DNA of 64,000 nt from Paracidovorax wautersii (GTDB lineage Bacteria; Pseudomonadota; Gammaproteobacteria; Burkholderiales; Burkholderiaceae_C). A program made the position numbers and the translations under genes. Below the pieces are notes generated by a model. It searched no databases, had not been told where the DNA came from, and saw nothing but the letters and a program-made list of their open reading frames with translations. The stretch lies in assembly GCF_900113035.1 (NCBI RefSeq), contig NZ_FONX01000005.1, positions 124,001 to 188,000 of the forward strand. Reading direction: 5' to 3'. The first letter of the stretch is position 1. Every line of letters begins with the position of its first letter. Positions 42,592 through 50,919 of the stretch are shown one piece after another.

Positions 42592-43932
42592 TCAGCGCAC
42601 CAGCAGCGCGTCCAGCGCGTTCACGTCCTGATCGGTCAGCGTGCCCGCCGCCTGCTTCAGGCGCAGGCCGCTCATCAGCACGTTGTAGCGTGCCTGGGCC
42701 AGGTCGCGCCGGGTCTGGAAGAGCTGGCTCTGCGCGTTCAGCACGTCGATGTTGATGCGCACGCCCACCTGGTAGCCCAGCTGGTTGGCCTCCAGCGCGC
42801 TCTGGCTGGAGGCTTCGGCAGCCTGCAGCGCGGCGACCTGGCTCTGGCCGGACTGCACGCCGAAGAAGGCCGTGCGCGTGGCCTGCGCCACGCTGCGGCG
42901 GGCGTTCTCCAGGTCGGCGCGGGCCTTTTCCTCCAGCGACAGCGTTTCCTTCACGCGGTTCTGCACCGCGAAGCCGGCAAAGAGCGGCAGCGTGAGCGCC
43001 ACGCCCACGGTGGCGTTGTTGGTGCGTGAATTCAGGCCCGGCGTGGTGACCGTGCCGCGCGGGTTGCGCACCACGGCGTAGCCGGCCTGCAGGTCCACGG
43101 TGGGCAGATGGCCGGTCTCGGCCTTGCGGGTTTCCAGCTCGGCCACATCCAGCGCGATGGCGGCCTGCCGCACCTGCGGCTGCTGGTCCTCGGCCGTGCG
43201 CACCCAGGTGTTCACGTCGGCGGGCAGCACGGTGGGCAACTGCACGGGCTGCTTGAGCGGCAGCGGCGCGGTGCCGGGGCGGCCCACCACCTGGTCCAGC
43301 GCCAGGCGCTTGATGCGCAGGTCGTTCTCGGCGGCGATCTCCTGCGCGGCGACCAGGTCGAAGCGGGCCTGCGCCTCGCGCGAATCGGTGATGGTGGCGG
43401 TACCCACCTCGAAGTTGCGCTGCGCGGCGGCGCGCTGCTCGGTCACGGCGGCTTTCTGGGCCTGCACGAAGGCGAGCGTGTCCTGCGCGGCCAGCACGTC
43501 GAAATAGGCCTGGCTCACACGCACCAGCAGGTCCTGGCTGGCGGCATCGAGCTGGGCCTGGGCGATGGCCACGCTGCGCTGGCCTTGCTCGAAGGCGATG
43601 CGGTTGGCCGGGCGGTAGAGCGGCTGCGTGGCGTTCACGCCCACCTGCTGGGTGGGTGCGTTCAGATCGATGGGCGGGCGGGTGACCTCGGTCTGCGCAT
43701 AGCTCGCGCCGGCCGAAAGGCCCACGGTGGGCAGCAGGCCTGCGCGGGCCTGCTCGGCACGGCTGCCGGCGGCATCGAACTGGGCGCGGGCGGACTGCCA
43801 GGGCGCGTCGTAGGCGCGCGCCAGCGCCACCATCTCGGAGAGGCTCTGCGCCTGGGCCAGCGATGCCAGGCCCAGCGCCGCGCACAGGGCCAGCGCGGCG
43901 CGCGCAGCCCGCGTGAGGGAGGTCTTCACCAT
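42592..43932 (-). CDS. tolC: TolC-family outer-membrane efflux channel
   Basis: 446 residues from ATG 43932. The signal peptide ends in ALGLASLAQA. Two OEP repeats follow with the long coiled-coil helices of the periplasmic tunnel (for example AQAQLDAASQDLLVRVSQAY and the counterpart RRSVAQATRTAFFGVQSGQS) and beta-barrel strands. It forms the outer-membrane exit for type I secretion and RND/MFS efflux. It is last in the set tetR, methyltransferase, rhodanese, tolC, all on the minus strand, so it is probably controlled by the TetR regulator. No pump genes are adjacent. Confidence 0.93.
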   Translation of the reverse strand: MVKTSLTRAARAALALCAALGLASLAQAQSLSEMVALARAYDAPWQSARAQFDAAGSRAEQARAGLLPTVGLSAGASYAQTEVTRPPIDLNAPTQQVGVNATQPLYRPANRIAFEQGQRSVAIAQAQLDAASQDLLVRVSQAYFDVLAAQDTLAFVQAQKAAVTEQRAAAQRNFEVGTATITDSREAQARFDLVAAQEIAAENDLRIKRLALDQVVGRPGTAPLPLKQPVQLPTVLPADVNTWVRTAEDQQPQVRQAAIALDVAELETRKAETGHLPTVDLQAGYAVVRNPRGTVTTPGLNSRTNNATVGVALTLPLFAGFAVQNRVKETLSLEEKARADLENARRSVAQATRTAFFGVQSGQSQVAALQAAEASSQSALEANQLGYQVGVRINIDVLNAQSQLFQTRRDLAQARYNVLMSGLRLKQAAGTLTDQDVNALDALLVR

Positions 43933-44023
43933 AAGTCTCGTCTTCCTTTGTCTGCAAAACCTGCCCATGGGGCCGCACTGCGGGGCCGGCTGCCTGGCGC
44001 GCGTCCGTTCGCGTCGCCCGGCT

Positions 44024-44365
44024 TCAGTAGCGCGGCACGGCCGGGTCGCGTTCCTGCGACCAGGCGTCGATGCCGCCGCTGATGTTGGCGACACGCGCGA
44101 AGCCGTGGTGTTCCAGGAAAGCCGCGACCCGCAGGCTGCGCATGCCGTGGTGGCACAGGCAGGCGATGGGGCGGCTGGCATCGATTTCGGCCAGGCGGTC
44201 GGGCACCGAGCCCATGGGAATGGTGAGCAGGTCGAAGCCTTCGGCCGACACGCTGGCGGTCTGCAGCTCCCAGGGCTCGCGCACGTCCAGCACCAGGGGG
44301 CGGCCGGCGTCGGGCGCGGCGGCGAACCAGTCGGACAGCTGGGCGGGGCGGACTTGGTCGATCAT
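44024..44365 (-). CDS. Single-domain rhodanese (sulfurtransferase)
   Basis: 113 residues from ATG 44365 (MIDQVRPAQL). A compact rhodanese domain with the opening LVLDVREPWELQ and the active-site loop ACLCHHGMRS; the catalytic Cys is the second of the CLC pair, followed by a His/Gly-rich loop as in GlpE/PspE-type proteins. It transfers sulfane sulfur or uses persulfide chemistry; partner unknown. It lies between the PCMT-like gene and tolC on the same strand. Confidence 0.9.
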   Translation of the reverse strand: MIDQVRPAQLSDWFAAAPDAGRPLVLDVREPWELQTASVSAEGFDLLTIPMGSVPDRLAEIDASRPIACLCHHGMRSLRVAAFLEHHGFARVANISGGIDAWSQERDPAVPRY

Positions 44366-44490
44366 GCGAAGGCTCGGGAGGAAAGAAGGTGGTGGTGGTG
44401 AAGGCGCCGGGAAGCGATCGGGCCGGATCGGGGCGCGCGGGCGGCTGGCCATCAGTCGGTCAGCCAGCGGCCCGGCGCGCCGTTCAAGGC

Positions 44491-45204
44491 TCAGAACGTG
44501 AAGACGGACGGCTCGTGGAAATGCTGCAGGCGCGGGGCGATGGTGTCCCAGGGCGTGGTGGTGTCGAAGCGGTTGCCGGCGCGGCGCACGAGGGTGGTGC
44601 GCATCATCGGCTCCGAGCCGACGATGGCGCCCAGGCGGCCGCCGTCGCGCAGGCGCGAGAGCAGCTCGGCAGGCACTTCGGCCACGGAGCCGCTCAGCAC
44701 GATCACGTCGAACGGGCCTTCGGGCAGCTGGGCCGCATCGGCGCCGTCGGCCTGGCGCACTTCGACGTTGGTGATGCCGGCGCTCTGCAGGTTCTCACTG
44801 GCGAATTCGACCAGGGCAGGAGCGATCTCCAGCGTGGTGACGTGTTCGGCGCGGGCGGCCAGCAGCGCGGCCATGTAGCCCGAGCCGGTGCCGATCTCGA
44901 GCACGCGGTCGGTGGGGCGCACCTGCAGATCCTGCAGCAGGCGGGCTTCGACGCGCGGCGCCAGCATGCATTGGCCCAGGCGCTGGGCTTCTTCGGCCGA
45001 TGCGTTGAGGGGGATCTCGGTGTCCATGAACGCCATGCCGTAGTGGGCCGCGGGCACGAACTCTTCCCGGCGCATGACGGCGAGGAGATCCAGCACCTCG
45101 GGATCGAGCACGTTCCAGGGACGGATCTGCTGCTCGATCATGTTGTAGCGCGCCTGTGCGATCGGATCGCTGGGGTTGGCGGACGTGTTCAGGGGCATGT
45201 TCAT
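44491..45204 (-). CDS. Protein-L-isoaspartate O-methyltransferase family protein
   Basis: 237 residues from ATG 45204. PCMT-type fold: NMIEQQIRPWNVLDPEVLDL at the N-terminus, a predicted substrate segment, then the SAM loop VLEIGTGSGYMAALLAARA and the second acidic strand VTTLEIAPALVEFA. The pattern of the true isoaspartate repair enzyme near the N-terminus (with a Ser/Thr lid) is not well kept, so this is best called PCMT family; a role in cell-envelope or quinone methylation is possible. It is 31 bp downstream of the tetR gene and upstream of rhodanese and tolC. Confidence 0.87.
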   Translation of the reverse strand: MNMPLNTSANPSDPIAQARYNMIEQQIRPWNVLDPEVLDLLAVMRREEFVPAAHYGMAFMDTEIPLNASAEEAQRLGQCMLAPRVEARLLQDLQVRPTDRVLEIGTGSGYMAALLAARAEHVTTLEIAPALVEFASENLQSAGITNVEVRQADGADAAQLPEGPFDVIVLSGSVAEVPAELLSRLRDGGRLGAIVGSEPMMRTTLVRRAGNRFDTTTPWDTIAPRLQHFHEPSVFTF

Positions 45205-45235
45205 GGGGGGACTCCGGGACTCGTGGATCAGAGGG

Positions 45236-45949
45236 TCAGGACGACGATGACAAACCCACGATTCTAGGCGGGGCAGGGTCGGCTGCGGAGCGCACGCACA
45301 GGCCGCGCAGCAAGGTGTCGGCGACGGCATCGAGGTAGCGGTCGGGCGCGATGGGCTGGGAGGCATCCACGCACATGCCCTGGGAATGTCGGCTCAGGGC
45401 CAGGAAGACGAGCGGCGCGAGCACGGGATAGATGGCGTAGTCCAGGTCCGCCACCTCGAATTCGCCCCGGTCCACCCCGCGCTGCAGGGCGCGGCGGATG
45501 AGCCGGTTGCCCGGCTCCACCACTTCCTCCTGGTAGAAGCGGGCGATTTCCGGGAAGTTCTGCGCCTCGTAGAGCATCAGCTTGGTGATGCCCGAGGCCC
45601 GGGTGGAGCCGATGCGGTTCCACCATTCCTGCAGGCAGCAGCGGACCAGTTCGCTGCTGGAGCCGGTGAAGGCTTCCACCTCCATGTCCCACTCGGCGAA
45701 TCGCCCGGCGATGGACTCGCGCACCACGGCCTTGAAGAGGTCTTCCTTGCTGGGGAAGTAGAGGAACAGCGTGCCCTTGGAGACGCCTGCGCGGGCTGCG
45801 ACTTCATCCACCTTGGTGGCGGCGTAGCCCTTCTCGACGAAGAGATCCAGCGCGGCATCGAGCAGCTCGCCCGGACGCGCCTCCTTGCGGCGCTCGCGCC
45901 GGGGGCTCTCGTCTGCGGCCGGGGAAGGAGTGGAGGATTTGGCGGACAT
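45236..45949 (-). CDS. TetR-family transcriptional repressor
   Basis: 237 residues from ATG 45949. The N-terminal helix-turn-helix is clear (about 28-75: [40 protein letters not shown]). The C-terminal ligand domain is alpha-helical with no recognisable motif. It heads the minus-strand group containing methyltransferase, rhodanese and tolC and is divergent from msrA by 165 bp. An imperfect palindrome lies 5 bp upstream of the start, fitting autoregulation. Confidence 0.92.
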   Translation of the reverse strand: MSAKSSTPSPAADESPRRERRKEARPGELLDAALDLFVEKGYAATKVDEVAARAGVSKGTLFLYFPSKEDLFKAVVRESIAGRFAEWDMEVEAFTGSSSELVRCCLQEWWNRIGSTRASGITKLMLYEAQNFPEIARFYQEEVVEPGNRLIRRALQRGVDRGEFEVADLDYAIYPVLAPLVFLALSRHSQGMCVDASQPIAPDRYLDAVADTLLRGLCVRSAADPAPPRIVGLSSSS

Positions 45950-45953
45950 CGCG

Positions 45954-45975
45954 TTAATGACTGACTGGTTAGTAA
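45954..45975. promoter_or_regulatory. Putative TetR operator
   Basis: TTAATGACTGACTGGTTAGTAA, an imperfect 22-bp palindrome (outer arms agree at 6 of 8 bases) centred about 16 bp upstream of the tetR start, with the core GACTGACTGGT resembling other TetR/TolC operators. Binding is inferred. Confidence 0.5.
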
Positions 45976-46114
45976 TGTAGCAAGCGCCCGCGGCATCGTC
46001 AACGCGTGCACAGACGGCCAGGCTCGAACCCACACCGGACCAGGGCATTGCGGCCAGCCGATGCAGGAAAAGAGGCATCTGACAGAATCAGAGGCACATC
46101 TCTCAAGGAGTTCC

Positions 46115-46681
46115 ATGGACCAGCCGGCAAGCGCTTCGCATTTGGAAACCATCGTCCTCGGCGGTGGCTGTTTTTGGTGTACCGAGGCCGTTTTCGACCG
46201 CGTGCGCGGCGTAACCGACGTGGAGAGCGGCTATGCCAACGGCCAGGTGCCTTCGCCCACCTACGAGCAGGTCTGCACGGGCCAGACCGGCCATGCCGAG
46301 GTGGTGAAGCTCACGTTCGATCCGCAGGTGATCGGCGTGCGCGAGATCCTGGAGATCTTCTTCGCCACGCACGACCCGACCACGCTCAACCGCCAGGGCA
46401 ACGACGTGGGCACGCAGTACCGCAGCGGCATCTACGTCACCGACCCCTCCCACCGGGCCGTGGCGGAGGCACTGATCGCGCAGATGAATGGCGACCGGCT
46501 CTTCGGCGCGCCCGTGGTCACGGAAGTGCAGCCGCTCGAAAGCTACTGGCCGGCCGAGGACTACCACCAGGACTACTACCTCCAGCACCCCAACCAGGGC
46601 TACTGCGCCTTCGTGGTGGGGCCGAAGGTGGCCAAGTTCCGCAAGACCTTCACCCAGCATCTCAAGCCCGAAGCGGCCTGA
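46115..46681 (+). CDS. msrA: Peptide-methionine (S)-S-oxide reductase
   Basis: 188 residues from ATG 46115, preceded by CAAGGAG. MsrA reduces methionine-S-sulfoxide in damaged proteins. The active-site motif LGGGCFWCTEAVFDRVRG is intact (nucleophilic Cys in GCFWC), followed by VESGYANGQ, YEQVCTGQTGHAEVV and the C-terminal HQDYYLQHPNQGYCAF with the resolving Cys. Stand-alone gene upstream of the zinc operon. Confidence 0.96.
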   Translation: MDQPASASHLETIVLGGGCFWCTEAVFDRVRGVTDVESGYANGQVPSPTYEQVCTGQTGHAEVVKLTFDPQVIGVREILEIFFATHDPTTLNRQGNDVGTQYRSGIYVTDPSHRAVAEALIAQMNGDRLFGAPVVTEVQPLESYWPAEDYHQDYYLQHPNQGYCAFVVGPKVAKFRKTFTQHLKPEAA

Positions 46682-46815
46682 GCCGCACACGCGCCGCATC
46701 CGCCCAGCGGCGGCGCAGGGCAGGGCAGGGCGGATCAGGCCCAGGGACAGCCTGATCCGGCACCGGGCGCGCTGCACAGGGCAGAGCGGGGCTTTCCAGA
46801 GGCAAGGCTTGCCGC

Positions 46816-46838
46816 ATAATGCAACCCGTTTGCGTTAT
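46816..46838. promoter_or_regulatory. Zur-box-like 9-5-9 palindrome in front of the zinc operon
   Basis: ATAATGCAA (46816-46824), spacer CCCGT, TTGCGTTAT (46830-46838). The arms are complementary at 8 of 9 positions and centre 59 bp upstream of the fur/zur start. The left arm overlaps a CATAAT -10-like hexamer. AT-rich 23-bp dyads of this kind are typical of Fur-superfamily operators, and the operon content points to Zur rather than Fur. A perfect small dyad GGCAAGGCTTGCC adjoins it on the left. Confidence 0.62.
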
Positions 46839-46885
46839 CGGCACCTCTGCCCCCGGGCGGCCTGCCTGCCGCCCAGCCCTTCGCC

Positions 46886-47368
46886 ATGCCTCGCGCCACT
46901 GCACCCACCCCCTCTGCCGGCCCGGCGCTACCGCCCGGCCTGCGATCCACCCGCGCCACCCGCGCCACGCTGGCGCTGCTGACCCAGCAGCCCGGCATCG
47001 CGCTGTCCGAGGCCGAGGTGGAGGCCGCGCTGACGCGTGCCGGCGTGGCGGTCAACCGCGTGACGGTGTACCGCCTGCTCGACCGGCTGGCCGGCGCCGG
47101 CCTGCTGCGCCGGCAGGTGGACGCCCAGCGCGTGGCGCGCTACGCCCTGGCGCACGAAGAGCTGCCCGGCGACGGCCTGCCGCGCTTCGAGTGCGACGAC
47201 TGCCACCGGCAGTTCCGACTCTCCGAAGGTTCCGAGCGGCTGCAGAACGCCACCCGGCAGATGCTCAAGGCGCTGGCCTCCGCCGGCCATGAGGATCTGG
47301 CGGTGGACATCGCCGTGCGCGGGCGCTGCGCCGGCTGCGCCCATCCCGCCGAAGGAGCGGGCGCGTGA
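46886..47368 (+). CDS. zur: Fur-family metalloregulator, probably Zur
   Basis: 160 residues. The winged-helix N-terminal domain (about 20-90: STRATRATLALLTQQPGIAL ... VNRVTVYRLLDRLAGAGLLR) is that of the Fur superfamily. The structural-zinc Cys pairs ECDDCHRQF and GRCAGCAH are present, and His-rich HEELPGDGL matches the regulatory-site region. Zur represses zinc uptake genes when zinc is plentiful. It heads an operon of ABC transporter, DUF3299 and ZnuD-like receptor genes, and a palindrome upstream fits autoregulation. The end overlaps the next gene by 4 bp (GTGA). Confidence 0.82.
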   Translation: MPRATAPTPSAGPALPPGLRSTRATRATLALLTQQPGIALSEAEVEAALTRAGVAVNRVTVYRLLDRLAGAGLLRRQVDAQRVARYALAHEELPGDGLPRFECDDCHRQFRLSEGSERLQNATRQMLKALASAGHEDLAVDIAVRGRCAGCAHPAEGAGA

Positions 47369-48078
47369 TCGCCACCCAGGATCTCGCCTTTCAGCATGCG
47401 GGCGCCGCCGCACCGCTGCGCTTTCCCGATGTGCAGGTGCCCCAGGGCGGCCGGCTGCTGCTGCGCGGGCCCTCCGGCGCGGGCAAGTCCACCTGGCTGG
47501 CCCTGGTGGGCGGGCTGCGCAAGCCCTCCGCCGGCCTGCTGGAGGTGGCGGGCACGCCGCTGCACACGCTGGCAGGCGGCGCCGCGCTCGACGCCTGGCG
47601 CGCGCGCAGCGTGGGCTTTCTGCCCCAGCGCCTGCATCTGAGCGCCGCGCTCACCGTGGCGCAGAACCTGGCGCTGCCCTATCTGGCGGCGGGATCGGCG
47701 CGCGACGATGCGGCCATCGCCGGCGCGCTGCAGCGGCTGGGCCTGGAGCCGGCCCTGGCCGGCCGCCGCCCGCACCAGCTTTCGGGCGGGCAGGCGCAGC
47801 GCGTGGCGCTGGCGCGCGCGGTGCTGCTCTCGCCCCGCGTGCTGCTGGCCGACGAGCCCACGGCGAGCCTGGACGATGCCTTGGCCGCTGCCGCGCTGGC
47901 CCTGCTGCATTCCACGGCGCAGGGCTGCGGCGCCACTCTGGTGGTGGCCACGCACGATGCCCGTGCCGCCCGCTGGCTGCTGGCGCTGGAGGGCGCGCAG
48001 TCTCTGCAGCTGGGCCATGCCGGTGCGATGAACCCAATCGCCCAGGAGCCCTTGCTCGACGGGGGCGGTGCGCTATGA
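47365..48078 (+). CDS. ABC transporter ATPase, MacB/LolD type, of the zinc-responsive operon
   Basis: 237 residues from GTG 47365. Walker A GPSGAGKST, Q-loop VGFLPQRLHLS, signature LSGGQAQRVALARAV, Walker B VLLADEPTASLD and switch His in VVATHDARA are all intact. It is the nucleotide-binding partner of the FtsX-type permease encoded next (ATGA overlap). The set matches Pseudomonas aeruginosa PA4064-PA4066, a Zur-controlled MacB-like system. It more likely performs mechanotransmission or lipoprotein/metallophore handling than ion transport through a channel. Confidence 0.9.
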   Translation: MIATQDLAFQHAGAAAPLRFPDVQVPQGGRLLLRGPSGAGKSTWLALVGGLRKPSAGLLEVAGTPLHTLAGGAALDAWRARSVGFLPQRLHLSAALTVAQNLALPYLAAGSARDDAAIAGALQRLGLEPALAGRRPHQLSGGQAQRVALARAVLLSPRVLLADEPTASLDDALAAAALALLHSTAQGCGATLVVATHDARAARWLLALEGAQSLQLGHAGAMNPIAQEPLLDGGGAL

Positions 48079-49313
48079 AAACAGCAGCAAGCGTGGCTGC
48101 GCTCGCATGGCGCTATCTCTGGGCCCGGCCGCTGCAGGCCGTGCTCAACCTGCTGCTGCTGGCCCTGGGCCTGGCGGTGGTCACGCTGGTGCTGCTGGTC
48201 GGCACGCAGATCGACCGGGGCTTCGAGCGCGACGTGCAGGGCATCGACCTGGTGGTGGGCGCCAAGGGCAGCCCGCTGCAGCTCATCCTGGCGGGCGTCT
48301 TCCATATCGACGTGCCGCCGGGCAACATCGCGTTGGCCGATTTCCAGGAACTGCAGCGCAACCCGATGGTGGCGCAGGCCATTCCCTTGAGCCTGGGCGA
48401 CAGCTTCCGCGGCTACCGCATCGTGGGCACCACGCCCGAATACCCCGCGCACTACGGCGCCACGCTGGCCCAGGGCACGCTCTGGCAGGCCCCCCTGCAG
48501 GCCGTGCTGGGCGCGGGCGTGGCCCAGGCCATGGCCGAAGCGGGCGATGCGCAGGGCGGGGCGCTCATCGGCCGGCGCTTCGTGGGCACGCACGGCCTGG
48601 GCAGCGGCGGGCACGAGCATGGCGACCATCCCTACACCGTGGTGGGCGTGCTGGCGCCGTGCGGCTGCGTGCTGGACCGGCTGGTGCTCACCTCCCTCGA
48701 ATCGGTCTGGCAGGTGCACGAGCACGCCCAGGCCGACGACCCCGACGACCTGGCCGAACTGCGCAAGGAGCGCGAGGTGACCCTGGCCCTGGTGCGCTAC
48801 CGCAGCCCGCTGGCCGCCGTGACGCTGCCGCGGGCCATCAACTCCGGCACGCCCATGCAGGCCGCCGCGCCCGCCGTGGAGATCACCCGGCTGGTGCGCC
48901 TGCTGGGCGTGGGCGCCGACGTGCTGCGCGCCCTGGGCGGCGTGCTGCTCGGCGTGGCGGCGCTCAGCGTGTTCATGGCTCTCTGGAACGCGGTGCGCGA
49001 ACGCCGTGCCGACATGGCCCTGCTGCGCCTGCTGGGCGCGCCGCCCCGGCGCGTGGCGGGCCTGCTGCTGGCCGAAGCCCTGTGGCTGGCGCTGCTGGCC
49101 TCCGCCCTCGGGCTGGCCGTGGGCCACGGGCTGGCGGCGCTTGCCGGGCAGATGCTGCGCGCGCAAGGCTCCATGCCGGTCAGCGGCGCGCTCTGGCTGC
49201 CTGAAGAATGGGCCGTGCCCGCGCTGGCCTGCGCCGTGGCCTGCCTGGCGGCCCTGCTGCCGGTGGTGCGCGCCTACCGCACCGACGTGGCCGACCTGCT
49301 GGCCCAGCCTTGA
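48075..49313 (+). CDS. FtsX/MacB-type ABC permease of the zinc-responsive operon
   Basis: 412 residues from ATG 48075. One N-terminal helix (LQAVLNLLLLALGLAVVTLV), a large periplasmic MacB-PCD-like domain (about 40-285), then three C-terminal helices with the FtsX domain (ALGGVLLGVAALSVFMALWN, LLAEALWLALLASALGLAVG, WAVPALACAVACLAALLPVV). The periplasmic part contains a His-rich loop GSGGHEHGDHPYTVVG (about 178-195), unusual for LolC/E proteins and suggestive of metal binding. It overlaps the ATPase gene by 4 bp. Homologous in layout to P. aeruginosa PA4065. Confidence 0.9.
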   Translation: MKTAASVAALAWRYLWARPLQAVLNLLLLALGLAVVTLVLLVGTQIDRGFERDVQGIDLVVGAKGSPLQLILAGVFHIDVPPGNIALADFQELQRNPMVAQAIPLSLGDSFRGYRIVGTTPEYPAHYGATLAQGTLWQAPLQAVLGAGVAQAMAEAGDAQGGALIGRRFVGTHGLGSGGHEHGDHPYTVVGVLAPCGCVLDRLVLTSLESVWQVHEHAQADDPDDLAELRKEREVTLALVRYRSPLAAVTLPRAINSGTPMQAAAPAVEITRLVRLLGVGADVLRALGGVLLGVAALSVFMALWNAVRERRADMALLRLLGAPPRRVAGLLLAEALWLALLASALGLAVGHGLAALAGQMLRAQGSMPVSGALWLPEEWAVPALACAVACLAALLPVVRAYRTDVADLLAQP

Positions 49314-49378
49314 TGCCCCGCCTGATCGATCACCCCTTGTTCCACCCGTTTTCCAGCAACCTCCCAGAAAGGCACTCC

Positions 49379-49630
49379 ATGAAGCGTTTTCTCTCCACCC
49401 TGGCCCTCGTTCCCTTCCTGAGCCTCGCCGCGATCTCCAGCGTGCACGCCCACAGCGCCGATGAGGAAAAGGCCGACGCCGAACGCCACCGTGCCATGGC
49501 CGCTGCCCATGAAGCCGCCGCCAAGTGCCTGGAGGCCGGCAAGGGCCATGAGCAATGCATGAAGGAACTGCAGGTCGCCTGCAAGGGCTTGGCCATCGGC
49601 AAGTTCTGCGGCATGAAGCACCAGCACTGA
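49379..49630 (+). CDS. Small Cys/His-rich periplasmic protein of the zinc operon
   Basis: 83 residues. A signal peptide (KRFLSTLALVPFLSLAAISS, cleavage near SVHA) releases a mature peptide of about 60 residues. It begins HSADEE, has two helical segments with four Cys (KCLEAG, EQCMKEL, VACKGL, KFCGMK) and ends MKHQH. Four cysteines and five or more histidines in such a small chain suggest metal or disulfide handling in the periplasm. It occupies the position between the ABC permease and DUF3299 genes. In P. aeruginosa PA4063-PA4066 a His-rich protein occupies the equivalent role; homology to it is not evident. Confidence 0.75.
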   Translation: MKRFLSTLALVPFLSLAAISSVHAHSADEEKADAERHRAMAAAHEAAAKCLEAGKGHEQCMKELQVACKGLAIGKFCGMKHQH

Positions 49631-49686
49631 ACCGGCCGAATTGTGACAAGAAGTGTCATCAAGACGGATTACCATCGCGCCCCTCC

Positions 49687-50262
49687 ATGAGTTCCACCCG
49701 CATCTTCGACACCGTCCGCTCGGCCTGCCTGCCCGCTGCCGCGCTGGCCTGCGCCCTTTGGGCCGCGCCGTTGGCGGCCCAGGCCCAGCCGGCGGGCGCC
49801 GGCACGCCGGCGCTGTCGTCGCCGCTGGGTGGAGGTGCGCTGCCGGCCGGGCAGGGCCCGGGCTTTCACAGCCCGCAAAGCCCGATCAAGCCGCTGCCAC
49901 AACGCAGCGACGTGGTGGCATGGTCCAGCCTGACCGACCTCACCAAGAAAACCCTGCGCACGCGCATCGAGCCCGTCTTCACCGATGAGCAGAAGGCCAT
50001 GAACGGCACGGTGCGCCGCGTGCAGGGCTTCATGGTGCCCATGGACACCAAGCCGGGGCAGAAGCACTTCCTGCTCACCTCGGTGCCGCTGACCTGCCCG
50101 TTCTGCATTCCCGGCGGGCCCGAAAGCATGATCGAGGTGAAGGCGCGCACGCCGGTGCGCTATTCGCTCGAGCCCGTGGTCGTCGAGGGTCGCTTCCAGA
50201 CCCTGCAGGACGACCAGTACGGCCTGTTCTATCGCATGGTCGATGCGAAGCAGGTGGACTGA
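49687..50262 (+). CDS. DUF3299 domain-containing exported protein
   Basis: 191 residues. Signal peptide (AALACALWAAPLAAQAQP) then a Gly/Pro-rich linker and a DUF3299 domain (about 75-190): VAWSSLTDLTKKT, VRRVQGFMVPMDTKPGQKHF, LTSVPLTCPFCIPGGPESMI with a CPFC pair, and VVVEGRFQTL. DUF3299 proteins accompany MacB-like ABC genes in zinc-responsive operons (P. aeruginosa PA4066). The CxxC suggests metal or redox binding. Exact role unknown. Confidence 0.88.
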   Translation: MSSTRIFDTVRSACLPAAALACALWAAPLAAQAQPAGAGTPALSSPLGGGALPAGQGPGFHSPQSPIKPLPQRSDVVAWSSLTDLTKKTLRTRIEPVFTDEQKAMNGTVRRVQGFMVPMDTKPGQKHFLLTSVPLTCPFCIPGGPESMIEVKARTPVRYSLEPVVVEGRFQTLQDDQYGLFYRMVDAKQVD

Positions 50263-50300
50263 GCGCGCCTCAGCCTGCCATCACCGACCGATCCGCCCGC

Positions 50301-50717
50301 ATGTTCAAGCGCCTGCCCCTCCATGCCCACGCCGCCCTCTGGTGGCTGGCGCTGTGCCTGCTGCTGGCGCCCGCCCTGGGCCACCTGCACCAGGTGCTGC
50401 ATGGGCCGGCGTTCCGCGCAGCGGCCGCCGCCACGGCCCTGCAGGAGCAGGACGAGGCCAACCTTGCCAGCCTGAGCCGTGGCGAGGACGGGGATCACGC
50501 CCACGACACGCTGGCGAGCCTCTTCGACGGCCATTCCGGCAAGTCCTGCGACCTGCTGGACCCGATGCTCTTCGGCGTCTTCCTGCTGCCGGCGCCACTG
50601 CCCGTGCCGGCGCAGGGCTTCGCGCCCCGGCCCGAGGGCCGCTCTTTCGATTCCGCCGGCGTCAAGACGCAGCGCGCCTTCCTGGCCCGCGCACCGCCCG
50701 CGCACGCACTCGCCTGA
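50301..50717 (+). CDS. Small His-rich membrane protein (DUF2946-like) of the zinc operon
   Basis: 138 residues. N-terminal membrane helix (AALWWLALCLLLAPALGHLH), then a His-rich segment (LGHLHQVLHG; GEDGDHAHDTLASLFDGHSG) with KSCDLLDPMLFG and a low-complexity Pro/Ala tail. The layout (N-terminal helix, HxxH-type motifs, a Cys/Asp stretch) resembles DUF2946-type proteins found in copper and zinc operons. Metal binding is inferred from composition. A polypyrimidine-rich gap of about 200 bp separates it from the TonB receptor. Confidence 0.7.
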   Translation: MFKRLPLHAHAALWWLALCLLLAPALGHLHQVLHGPAFRAAAAATALQEQDEANLASLSRGEDGDHAHDTLASLFDGHSGKSCDLLDPMLFGVFLLPAPLPVPAQGFAPRPEGRSFDSAGVKTQRAFLARAPPAHALA

Positions 50718-50919
50718 AAGCGCAGCGGCCCCTTCTGGCGGGCCGCGCCTTGCGCTGACGGCAACTTTTCCCTCTTTTCCTTTCGTTTTTCGTTCTCCCG
50801 CTGGCTGTACGCAGGCCTGGCGCCCGGTGGTTCTTCCGCCTGGGGCCCCGGCATGGCGTCTGCTCTCCGGGATCCATGAACGTGCGCGTGCGTCCGTCTT
50901 TTTCCTTTTTGCCTTTTCC

